5,843 nt of DNA from JAOZMY01 sp964577975 (lineage in GTDB: Bacteria > Desulfobacterota > S145-22): assembly GCA_964577975.1 (NCBI GenBank), contig CAZOBB010000156.1:1-5843 (forward strand), in the 5' to 3' direction. Below the pieces are notes generated by a model that saw only the letters and a list, made by a program, of their open reading frames with translations, did not search any database and had not been told where the DNA came from. This document shows positions 1 to 5,213 of this stretch, in pieces; positions within the stretch are counted from its first letter, which is position 1; every line of letters starts with the position of its first letter. The position numbers were made by a program, and so were the translations under genes.

Positions 1-216
1 CTTCGCCTTCTCCTCGGGGGTCTCTTCCCGGTTCTTCGGCGCCGGGACCCGACACGGCCCCATCGCGCAGTTCTTGCAGCACGCCCCCCCGGCCCCTATC
101 GGACACGGCTTGATCCGCGCCGCACGGTCAAATACGGTATCCACCCCATCCTGTACCGCCTTCTCGTACGCCTCCAACGTCGCTTTGTCTACACTGACTG
201 GCTTGGCTTCTGCCAT
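1..216 (-). CDS. cooS: Ni-Fe carbon monoxide dehydrogenase catalytic subunit, N-terminal 72 residues (partial)
   Basis: The enzyme family interconverts CO and CO2 at a Ni-Fe-S C-cluster and passes electrons through B- and D-clusters; it acts in the cytoplasm in CO oxidation or the Wood-Ljungdahl pathway. Only the N-terminus is present; the gene runs off the left edge. Residues 34-57 hold the family signature, with Cys38, Cys46, Cys47, Cys50 and Cys55. Their spacing matches the D-cluster pair and the first three B-cluster ligands of known CooS. The fourth B-cluster Cys (in the usual GVCGAT motif) is not reached within the 72 visible residues, so the Lys/Glu-rich stretch 61-72 forms a longer inter-cysteine loop than in Rhodospirillum CooS. 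The ATG (complement of 214-216) has an AAGGAGG ribosome site (complement of 225-231) 8 bases upstream. It lies 24 bases behind the SagB-like gene, so the two are probably cotranscribed. The family call is firm; whether it belongs to a CO-oxidation or an acetyl-CoA cluster cannot be seen. Confidence 0.93.
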   Translation of the reverse strand, partial: MAEAKPVSVDKATLEAYEKAVQDGVDTVFDRAARIKPCPIGAGGACCKNCAMGPCRVPAPKNREETPEEKAK

Positions 217-240
217 GGTTCGTTCCTCCTTGAATCGATT

Positions 241-963
241 TTATTTTTTCTTTCCAACCGCTGCCATATAGATGACAGTCTCTTCGTTGCCGTCCACGCC
301 GATAAGCTGGTTGGCTTCGCTATCGAAAAACGCGCCGACCGCGCAGCATCCCAACCCGAGGGCCTCGCACGCCAGATAGAGATTCTGGCAGATGTGGGCC
401 GCGTCGAGGTAGATGTAACGGTAGGCGCGTTGTTCGTATTTCCACGCGCTTCGCGGGATGACCGCCGTCCAGACGAAATCGACGGCTGCCTGGGCCATCA
501 TCCCCTGCTCCAGGGCCGCCTGGGCCAGCGGAACCCCATAATTCCCCGGAGAGAGAGATTCCAGTTCCCACTCGGGAAGGAATAGGTGATAGAGCCCGGG
601 TTCCAGTTTCTCCACCCGGTTGACCACGAGGTAGGTCTCGATGGGAAAGAGACCGCCCGCCGACGGGGCCGTCCGGAACAGGGTATCTCCCGCCACTGCC
701 GTCACTCCCTGGGTTGCCCAAACAAGCTGGGATAGCGTTTCGAAAGCGATGGAAGCCTCGGAAAAGTCCCGATGAGACCGTCGTCGCTGCATCGTTTTCC
801 AAACGGGCATTCCGCCCTCGATTTCGGGAGTTGCCAGCGGAACCCGGGGTGCCTCGTACCGTTTAAAGGCCGGAGGTTTTTTGGCCCAGTCCAGGCTTCG
901 TCCGCCCACATTCCGGCGGGTGTAGCTGGTCAGTTCCTGAAAATCTGTTCCGATACCCTGCAT
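241..963 (-). CDS. SagB/ThcOx-type nitroreductase-family flavoprotein
   Basis: A 240-residue soluble protein of the FMN-dependent nitroreductase superfamily, SagB-type dehydrogenase branch. Features seen: the RRRSHRDF segment at residues 60-67 (phosphate/FMN-binding start of the fold), the RTAPSAGGLFPIE motif at 97-109 typical of SagB-like proteins, Tyr181-Arg182-Tyr183 leading into the D187-A-A-H190 helix, and the Gly-rich ALGLGCCAVGAFFD segment at 201-214. Family members with known roles oxidise azolines to azoles in ribosomal peptide maturation. No YcaO cyclodehydratase or precursor peptide is visible here, so that role should not be assumed. The frame is open further upstream to an ATG at 1054-1056, but I chose the ATG at 961-963 because GGAGGA (complement of 971-976) sits 7 bases ahead and the extra 31 residues look like translated AT-rich spacer. 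It ends in three Lys codons and TAA, 24 bases before cooS, suggesting one transcription unit. The substrate is unknown. Confidence 0.9.
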   Translation of the reverse strand: MQGIGTDFQELTSYTRRNVGGRSLDWAKKPPAFKRYEAPRVPLATPEIEGGMPVWKTMQRRRSHRDFSEASIAFETLSQLVWATQGVTAVAGDTLFRTAPSAGGLFPIETYLVVNRVEKLEPGLYHLFLPEWELESLSPGNYGVPLAQAALEQGMMAQAAVDFVWTAVIPRSAWKYEQRAYRYIYLDAAHICQNLYLACEALGLGCCAVGAFFDSEANQLIGVDGNEETVIYMAAVGKKK

Positions 964-970
964 GCCTTTC

Positions 971-976
971 TCCTCC
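971..976 (-). promoter_or_regulatory. Ribosome binding site that fixes the start of the SagB-like gene
   Basis: On the minus strand the bases read GGAGGA, 7 bases before the ATG at 963-961. The upstream in-frame ATG (1056-1054) has no comparable site. This supports the 240-residue protein over a 271-residue one. Confidence 0.75.
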
Positions 977-1121
977 CCCAATAATTCGCAATATGTATGC
1001 CAAAGTATGACCATAAAAATATGTATATATTTCAATAGGTTATGGAAGTACGGCAAATGGCATAAAAAAAGAACTTGATTTGTGCGAAAAAAATGCGTTG
1101 AATAGGGAATCGAGACGCAGG

Positions 1122-1142
1122 AACGCGAAAATTTTTCGCGTT
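1122..1142. repeat. 21-base perfect palindrome, operator-like
   Basis: The arms AACGCGAAAA (1122-1131) and TTTTCGCGTT (1133-1142) are exact reverse complements around a single T at 1132. The element ends 42 bases before the ATG of the CoA-binding gene. A shorter related sequence, GCGAAAAAAATGCGTTG, occurs at 1084-1100. It resembles 1125-1143 (the same GCGAAAA start and GCGTTG end). A dimeric repressor site is one reading; as RNA it could fold into a hairpin in the leader. I do not recognise it as the box of a known regulator. Confidence 0.6.
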
Positions 1143-1184
1143 GTCCGAAGCGGGGGCGAAAACTTTGCGGGCAGAGGGGACCTT

Positions 1185-1619
1185 ATGGTTCAAGGCCTGA
1201 GCGATGAAATGATCCGGGGGATCCTGGAATCCTGTCGCGTCTTGGCGGTCGTGGGGATGTCGAGGGATCCTGGTAAGGCGGCGGGGAGGGTTCCCCGATA
1301 CCTTGCCATGAGGGGGTTCACCGTGATACCCGTCAATCCCAACGCAGAAACCATCGAGGGACGGCAGGGGTATTCGAAACTTTCTGAGGTGACGGAGGAT
1401 ATTGATGCCGTGGTTATCTTCCGCCCTTCGGAAGAGGTTTGGCCCGTTGTAGAAGAGGCCGTGGCGAGAAAGAGACGACGCGGCGATCTCCGTGTCGTCT
1501 GGATGCAGGAAGGAATCCGAGACGAGGCGGCGGCGCGTCTCGCGGAGGGAGAGGGGCTGATGGTCGTTCAGGACCGGTGTATGGCGAAGGAGTATCGACG
1601 TCTTTATGAAACGGCTTAG
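1185..1619 (+). CDS. CoA-binding domain protein, YccU type
   Basis: A 144-residue single-domain protein with the CoA-binding Rossmann fold also found in the succinyl-CoA ligase alpha subunit. Seen: the first strand and nucleotide loop VVGMSRDPGKAAGRVPRYL at 22-40, the IPVNP motif at 48-52, the VVIFRP segment at 76-81, WMQEGIRDE at 106-114 and the C-terminal VVQDRCMAKEYRRL at 127-140. Together these are the conserved pattern of the YccU/YneT group. Family members bind CoA but their cellular job is not settled. The length is typical. The start at 1185 is chosen because AGAGGGGA (1173-1180) sits just upstream; an open extension to a TTG at 1080 adds 35 basic residues with no family match. The last 14 bases overlap mutY, implying cotranscription and possibly translational coupling. 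Confidence 0.88.
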   Translation: MVQGLSDEMIRGILESCRVLAVVGMSRDPGKAAGRVPRYLAMRGFTVIPVNPNAETIEGRQGYSKLSEVTEDIDAVVIFRPSEEVWPVVEEAVARKRRRGDLRVVWMQEGIRDEAAARLAEGEGLMVVQDRCMAKEYRRLYETA

Positions 1620-2679
1620 GATGGACCGGGAAAATCCGGCGCAAAGGCTGCTTGAATGGTTTGAGGTTAACCGGCGGGATCTGCCCTGGCGGAGGGAGCC
1701 GAGAGATCCTTATCATGTCTGGATCTCGGAGATCATGCTCCAGCAGACGCAGGTTCAAACCGTGATCGGCTATTTCGATCGGTGGATCGATCGGTTCCCC
1801 GACATCCCCGCCCTCGCGGCGGCTTCGCTGGACGCGGTGCTCAAGGCGTGGGAGGGATTGGGTTATTACACTCGGGCGAGAAACCTCCACAGGGCCGCCG
1901 GGATCCTCGTGGAAGAATATGGAGGGAGACTCCCCCGCCGGGCAGCGGAACTTCAAAGGCTTCCCGGCATCGGTCCCTATACCGCCGCGGCGATTGCCTC
2001 TTTGGCCTTTGGAGAGGATGTCGTCGCGGTGGACGGGAATATTCGCCGCGTCGTTTCGAGGCTCTTCACGGTCGAGAAAGAGGTGACCCGTAAAGACGCG
2101 GCACGCCTGCTCGATCCTTTTTACGCGCCGGGACAGGCGGGCCGGGTGAACGAGGCCCTGATGGAGCTGGGGGCCCTCTGCTGCGTGCCGGGGACGCCGA
2201 CCTGCGAGGGATGCCCGTTGCGGCCTGTGTGCGGGGCGTATCACCAAGGCAACCCGGGGGATTTTCCCGTGATGAAAAAGAGGAAGAGCCCTCCCCGTGT
2301 AAGCCGAAAGGGGATATTGCTTCTCAAGGGAAACAGCCTCTACCTGATCCGGCGGCCGGAAGGCGGGATGCTGGGCGGCTTGTGGGGGATTCCCCTCATT
2401 GAAGGCGAGGTGTCCGGCGTGCGGTCCATTGAGGCGGTCCTGGAAGATGTTTCCCATGCCTACAGCCATTTCCGGATTACCGTGACCCCCTTTGTGGTGA
2501 GCGATAGGGGTGATGGGACGTATGCCGGGGAGGGAGGCCGGTTCATTCCCCTGGAAGAGATTCCCCACCTGGCGCTTTCCACCCTGGATCACAAGATCCT
2601 GAAACGGCTGAGGGACTACCGGGAGGCGCGCAAGAAGCAAGGACGCGATTCGCTTGACAGGAATAGCGGGAGGGAGTAG
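1606..2679 (+). CDS. mutY: A/G-specific adenine glycosylase
   Basis: A DNA repair enzyme that removes adenine mispaired with 8-oxoguanine. The 357-residue protein shows the full family layout. The N-terminal catalytic helix is WISEIMLQQTQVQTV, with the general-acid Glu at residue 42. The helix-hairpin-helix is LPGIGPYTAAAI at 119-130, followed by the catalytic Asp143 in VDGNIRRV. The [4Fe-4S] loop has Cys192, Cys199, Cys202 and Cys208 (C-x6-C-x2-C-x5-C). A C-terminal MutT-like recognition domain runs from about residue 235 and includes the SHAYSHF segment resembling the family's FSH 8-oxoG contact. The ATG at 1606 overlaps the upstream gene by 14 bases and has AAGGAG at 1587-1592, 13 bases away; ATG 1621 (residue 6) is a possible alternative start with no better site. 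All catalytic residues are present, so it should be active. It sits second in the plus-strand run. Confidence 0.96.
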   Translation: MKRLRMDRENPAQRLLEWFEVNRRDLPWRREPRDPYHVWISEIMLQQTQVQTVIGYFDRWIDRFPDIPALAAASLDAVLKAWEGLGYYTRARNLHRAAGILVEEYGGRLPRRAAELQRLPGIGPYTAAAIASLAFGEDVVAVDGNIRRVVSRLFTVEKEVTRKDAARLLDPFYAPGQAGRVNEALMELGALCCVPGTPTCEGCPLRPVCGAYHQGNPGDFPVMKKRKSPPRVSRKGILLLKGNSLYLIRRPEGGMLGGLWGIPLIEGEVSGVRSIEAVLEDVSHAYSHFRITVTPFVVSDRGDGTYAGEGGRFIPLEEIPHLALSTLDHKILKRLRDYREARKKQGRDSLDRNSGRE

Positions 2680-2761
2680 GAAGGCGGAGGGAGGGCATGA
2701 AAAGGCTTTTGAGACACGGGAGGGGAAAGTGAAACACGTGGAGGAAAAAGGAGAGGAAAGG

Positions 2762-3784
2762 ATGTTTTTACCTTTCCGGGATGTCTCTCGGGCGACCCCG
2801 GGCGAGGAGATCCTCTATCCCTTCACGGCCGTTGTCGATCAGGAGGAGGCGAAGGAGGCCCTTCTTCTCACCCTTGTCAATCCCGCCATCCATGGCGTCC
2901 TTCTCCTCGGTGAGAAGGGAACGGGAAAGACCACCCTGGTCCGGAGTGTCTCCACGCTGTTGCCCGAGGTCCGGGTTGTCGATCTCCCCCTTGGAAGTGG
3001 GGAGGAAATGGTTTTGGGAACGGTGGACGCCGAAAAGGCCCTGGCCACGGGGAAGATCGAGGTGAAGCCGGGAATCCTGTCACGGGCCGACGGTCACGTT
3101 CTCTACATCGATGAGGTCAATCTTCTCCCCGACCACTTGATGGACGTCATTTTAGACGCGGCGGCGACGGGACGTTACACGCTGGAACGGGAGGGAATCT
3201 CCACCCGGTGCGGCGCCAGGTTCATCCTCGTGGGGAGTATGAATCCCGAAGAGGGATGGCTTCGTCCCCAGCTTTTGGATCGTTTCGGCCTGGCGGTTCA
3301 CGTGACCGCCATCACCTCGCCGGAAGGACGGGCCGAGATTTACCGTCGTGCCCAGGCCTTCGAGGATGATCCAAAGGCCTTTCGTGGGCAATACCAAAAG
3401 GCGCAGCAGGAGATGACGGAACGGCTCCGGAAGGCACGGGAGAGATTGAAAAGTGTCGAGGTGCCGGATGAGATTGTCCGGCGAACCATTGAGATCGTCC
3501 TGGAGCTGAACGTCGCCACCCATCGGGCGGAGCTGACCATTTTACGGGCCGCCCAGGCGCGGGCCGCCCTGAACGGCAGGGAAGAGGTGGTGTGGGAGGA
3601 TGTTCAAAGGGTCATGCCTGTGGCGTTACAGCACCGACTTCCCTGGCTGGATATGCAAGAGAACCTGTCATGGGAGGTTATCGAGCAACGGATCTTAAAG
3701 GGTAGGGGAGGCAAAGAGGAGAAAGACAAGCATGGGTGGTTTTCTACACCCTTTTATCGTAAAAAAAAAGCCACGATCCCCTAA
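2762..3784 (+). CDS. ChlI/BchI-like AAA+ ATPase, short product of the chlI-chlD gene
   Basis: A 340-residue MgsA/ChlI-clade AAA+ ATPase, the motor part of Mg- and Co-chelatases. Seen: the family entry PFTAVVDQEEAKEALLL at 20-36 (usually PF..IVGQE), Walker A GEKGTGKT at 50-57, GTVDAEKAL at 86-94, the beta-hairpin-bearing helix region, Walker B VLYIDEVN at 113-120, the sensor segment LVGSMNPEEG and the RPQLLDRFG segment that carries the arginine finger. The C-terminal helical domain includes a long charged coiled-coil stretch before VPDEIVRRTIEI. The start at 2762 has AAGGAG (2748-2753) 8 bases upstream. A GTG at 2729 with GGAGGGG-like bases is an alternative, and an ATG at 2654 would overlap mutY. 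Normal decoding reads three Lys codons through nine A residues, then A-T-I-P and TAA at 3782-3784. This length equals a stand-alone ChlI. The same N-terminus is shared with the frameshifted fusion. Confidence 0.9.
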   Translation: MFLPFRDVSRATPGEEILYPFTAVVDQEEAKEALLLTLVNPAIHGVLLLGEKGTGKTTLVRSVSTLLPEVRVVDLPLGSGEEMVLGTVDAEKALATGKIEVKPGILSRADGHVLYIDEVNLLPDHLMDVILDAAATGRYTLEREGISTRCGARFILVGSMNPEEGWLRPQLLDRFGLAVHVTAITSPEGRAEIYRRAQAFEDDPKAFRGQYQKAQQEMTERLRKARERLKSVEVPDEIVRRTIEIVLELNVATHRAELTILRAAQARAALNGREEVVWEDVQRVMPVALQHRLPWLDMQENLSWEVIEQRILKGRGGKEEKDKHGWFSTPFYRKKKATIP

Positions 3785-4593
3785 AAAAGGTCGCGCGTGC
3801 TGATTTTGAGGAGGGCAAGACACCGGCGGATGTCCCGTGCCGGGAGACGACACGGGAAAGAAACAATTTTTTCTTCACGTTTTTTTCAAAAAGACTTCCC
3901 AAGACGGTATCAGTAGACTCGAAAGGTCGTTCCCGCTTCCGGAAAGAAGCCCTTTCCGAGGCAGGGTGGAAACAGGCTTTTCGGCCGTGGCAAGGAGGAA
4001 AGGTCGATCTTATGGCCTCTCTCTACCAGGCTTGGAAGTACAGGCGACGAATACCAAAGGCGAGGGATATCCAGGCACCCGTTTTTCGGATTCCTCACAA
4101 TTGTCTTCATATCTTTCTTTTGGATGTGAGTGATTCCATGGCGGCTACATTTGAAATAGTGCAGAGGTGGGCGGCAAAAGTTTTGTCGGAAACCTATTTG
4201 CGTCGAGATCCCGTTACGTTTCTCACCGTTCAAGGAAAAAAGGCAAGGATACTGACTCCTCCCACGACCAGTATCCAGTTTCTTCTCCACCGACTTTCAA
4301 AGGTAACGGAAGGCGGTGGCACCCCCCTTCGTCAGGGATTGCGATTGACCGATAGAGTGATTCGGCAATGGCGAGATCGTTATCCTGCCATCAAGCTTGT
4401 CATGGTAACGGATGGACGGTCGACGCAACCTCTCGACGATATGGAAAGACCTTTACGGTCGATCCATAGGCATGTCCAGGAACGGATAGTTGTTAATCCC
4501 GTTCCACATGCCGCACCTTTCGCTCAGGCTTTTGCTGATTTGCTCAAGGCTCGATGCCTTACACCGGAGGAATTTCTACGTTTGAATGGATAG
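2762..4593 (+). CDS. ChlI-ChlD fusion (AAA+ plus VWA) made by a -1 frameshift at the A-run
   Basis: Joining the ATPase frame to the -1 frame at 3769 gives a 610-residue protein with the medium-subunit (ChlD/BchD) layout: AAA+ domain (1-about 325), a linker (about 326-410), and a VWA domain to the end. In ChlD proteins the VWA domain bridges the ATPase ring to the large metal-inserting subunit. Support seen: the -1 frame is open from 3763 to 4590 with no ATG, GTG or TTG before 4012. Family-like sequence begins before that ATG: GKVDL directly precedes MASLYQAWKYRR, where ChlD proteins have a DLA-DATLRAAA-like helix. The two halves also stand in the order of a normal ChlD. A stand-alone chlI is absent from the window. 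Programmed frameshifting in chlD that makes both subunits from one gene has been reported in other prokaryotes. The other explanation is a one-base loss in the homopolymer, as mutation or sequencing error. Confidence 0.68.
3734..3751 (+). other. Small hairpin upstream of the A-run
   Basis: GGGTG (3734-3738) and CACCC (3747-3751) pair as a 5-bp stem around an 8-base loop. It ends 9 bases before the nine-A run. Stem-loops near slippery sites can alter frameshifting, but this one is short. Its trailing TTTTAT also gives it a weak terminator look, which I think is coincidental inside the gene. Confidence 0.3.
3761..3769 (+). other. Nine-A slippery run, candidate -1 frameshift site
   Basis: The zero frame reads TAT CGT AAA AAA AAA GCC ACG ATC CCC TAA. 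The heptamer A AAA AAA lets two lysyl-tRNAs re-pair one base back, after which decoding continues AGC CAC GAT into a frame open to 4590. The stop codon is only 13 bases past the run. RNA-polymerase slippage on a run this long could produce the same product. Confidence 0.62.
3833..3857 (+). other. 7-bp hairpin in the linker region downstream of the A-run
   Basis: TCCCGTG (3833-3839) pairs exactly with CACGGGA (3851-3857) around an 11-base loop. It begins 63 bases after the A-run, too far for a classical stimulator of frameshifting. A closer, weaker structure is possible: CAC/GTG and GATC/GGTC pairings between 3772-3778 and 3789-3799, with a 4-base bulge. Confidence 0.3.
4012..4593 (+). CDS. 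VWA-domain (ChlD-like C-terminal) half, as it would be annotated on its own
   Basis: From the only canonical start codon of this frame (ATG 4012) it encodes 193 residues. The metal-ion-dependent adhesion site is complete: D38-x-S40-x-S42 in LLDVSDSMAA, Thr104 in GGGTPL, and Asp134 in MVTDGRS (455/457/459, 521 and 551 in the fusion). A Rossmann-type alternation of strands and helices surrounds these. The GGGTPL and VTDGRS motifs match ChlD, whereas the usual DASGSM is replaced by DVSDSM and the surrounding helix is quite diverged. AAGGAGG lies at 3992-3998, 13 bases before the ATG, a long spacing, so internal initiation is possible but second best to frameshifting from the ATPase frame. The stop TAG at 4591-4593 lies 25 bases from the convergent thioesterase stop. 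Base composition is lower in G+C than in the ATPase half. Confidence 0.8.
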   Translation: MASLYQAWKYRRRIPKARDIQAPVFRIPHNCLHIFLLDVSDSMAATFEIVQRWAAKVLSETYLRRDPVTFLTVQGKKARILTPPTTSIQFLLHRLSKVTEGGGTPLRQGLRLTDRVIRQWRDRYPAIKLVMVTDGRSTQPLDDMERPLRSIHRHVQERIVVNPVPHAAPFAQAFADLLKARCLTPEEFLRLNG

Positions 4594-4618
4594 GGAATAA
4601 AAACGCGGGACAGGTAGT

Positions 4619-5041
4619 TTAAGAAAAAAAAGGAAGAGGTTTTTCTTTACGATAAACGAGGGCTTGGCACGTGGCGATAAGGTTGTCTTCCTCATCTGAA
4701 ACCCGAATCTCATAGGTGGCCGTTTTTCTTGTGCGATGGATTTCTTTAGCTTCCGCCGTGAGAACGGAAGAAAAGGCGGGAGAGCGGAGGTACGTGACGT
4801 TCATGTTCAGTGCGACGGAAAGGCTCCCATGAGAATTCGAGGCGGTTTCGAACGCCTCGTCGATAAGGGCAAAAATGGCACCCCCGTGGATCATGCCGAA
4901 GATGTTTTTCATATCTTCCGTGGGTTTCATTTGGACTTTTGAATATCCCTCGTCGATTTCGACGAGTTTAAGATCGAAAATTTTCGCGAAGGGTTCATTC
5001 GCGACGTGTTGTTGGAACGCCTTTTTTACGGTTTCTTTCAT
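4619..5041 (-). CDS. PaaI-type hotdog-fold acyl-CoA thioesterase
   Basis: A 140-residue single hotdog-domain protein of the PaaI/YbgC-like thioesterase group, which hydrolyses acyl- or aroyl-CoA esters in the cytoplasm, usually as a tetramer. Seen: NIFGMIHGGAIFALIDEAFETAS at about 46-68, with the HGG signature at 52-54 and the acidic residues Asp61-Glu62 on the central helix, one of which serves catalysis in the family. NVTYLRSP at 81-88 forms the following strand, then TATYEIRV and the final strand LIATCQALVYR. The ATG (complement of 5039-5041) has AAGGA (complement of 5048-5052) 6 bases away. It stands alone on this strand, convergent with the chelatase-like gene. I saw no GC-rich hairpin in the 25 bases between the two stops. 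The substrate cannot be read from the sequence. Confidence 0.9.
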   Translation of the reverse strand: MKETVKKAFQQHVANEPFAKIFDLKLVEIDEGYSKVQMKPTEDMKNIFGMIHGGAIFALIDEAFETASNSHGSLSVALNMNVTYLRSPAFSSVLTAEAKEIHRTRKTATYEIRVSDEEDNLIATCQALVYRKEKPLPFFS

Positions 5042-5117
5042 CTATGGTCCTTGGCTACATTCAGGTAGATCTTCCGACAACCAAGATAGCAAAACACCCC
5101 ACGGATGTCAAAAAAGT

Positions 5118-5148
5118 AAGAGAAAAACCATAGAGCTAGTTTTTTCTT
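5118..5148. repeat. A/T-rich inverted repeat
   Basis: AAGAGAAAAAC (5118-5128) and GTTTTTTCTT (5139-5148) pair over 10 bp with one bulged G, around a 10-base loop. It has little GC and no following U-run, so it is unlikely to be a terminator. It overlaps the candidate -35 region of the downstream gene. Confidence 0.35.
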
Positions 5149-5173
5149 GTGTGATGTGAGAGAATTATATAAG
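5144..5173 (+). promoter_or_regulatory. Candidate sigma-70-type promoter for the 77-codon gene
   Basis: TTCTTG (5144-5149) followed after 18 bases by TATAAG (5168-5173), or after 16 bases by TATATA (5166-5171). The -10 match is good and the -35 match is weak. The start codon is about 40 bases downstream. Confidence 0.3.
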
Positions 5174-5213
5174 TTTACTTTGAAGGAAAAACGGGGGGTG
5201 GAGGGGATATGAC

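Larger units (their letters stand above)
964..1184. promoter_or_regulatory. Divergent AT-rich intergenic region between the SagB-like/cooS pair and the YccU-like gene
   Basis: These 221 bases separate two divergently transcribed gene groups and should hold both promoters. Seen: a strongly AT-rich core (about 981-1070), an 8-base direct repeat ATATGTAT at 991-998 and 1019-1026, an inverted pair CCATAA (1011-1016) and TTATGG (1040-1045), and the palindrome at 1122-1142 listed separately. I could not pick a convincing -35/-10 pair on either strand; the best plus-strand candidates (TTGATT at 1075-1080 with TTGAAT at 1098-1103) are poor matches. A frame reading from a TTG at 1080 into the YccU-like gene is open but looks noncoding. 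Confidence 0.45.
5042..5213. promoter_or_regulatory. Divergent spacer between the thioesterase and the dipeptidase-like gene
   Basis: The region is AT-rich until about 5190 and must hold promoters for both directions. It contains the hairpin at 5118-5148 and the candidate plus-strand promoter at 5144-5173. From 5185 it becomes purine-rich and ends in GGAGGGG (5200-5206), the ribosome site for the GTG at 5214. I see no gene in it. Confidence 0.4.

Noticed and set aside
320..802. 160-codon minus-strand frame inside the SagB-like gene
   Set aside because: It is in another frame of a gene with clear nitroreductase motifs; its Gly/Arg/Pro-rich text is a shadow.
964..1056. 31-residue N-terminal extension of the SagB-like protein
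   Set aside because: It is encoded by the AT-rich spacer and has no ribosome site, whereas the internal ATG at 963 has GGAGGA 7 bases upstream.
1080..1184. 35-residue N-terminal extension of the CoA-binding protein from a TTG start
   Set aside because: The family begins near the ATG at 1185, which has its own ribosome site. The extension covers the palindrome and looks noncoding.
1414..2640. Long minus-strand open frame (408 codons) opposite mutY
   Set aside because: It lies entirely antisense to yccU/mutY, is rich in Pro/Arg/His as expected from GC-rich antisense reading, and has no recognisable domain. The plus strand carries a complete MutY.
3734..3755. Intrinsic terminator after the ATPase frame
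   Set aside because: The stem is only 5 bp, the T-run is short and interrupted, and it lies upstream of the ATPase stop codon, inside coding sequence.
3837..4133. 98-codon plus-strand frame across the linker
   Set aside because: It overlaps the -1 frame that leads into the VWA domain, shows no family pattern and lacks a ribosome site.
4594..4618. Bidirectional terminator between the convergent stops
   Set aside because: No inverted repeat with a following T-run was found in these 25 bases.
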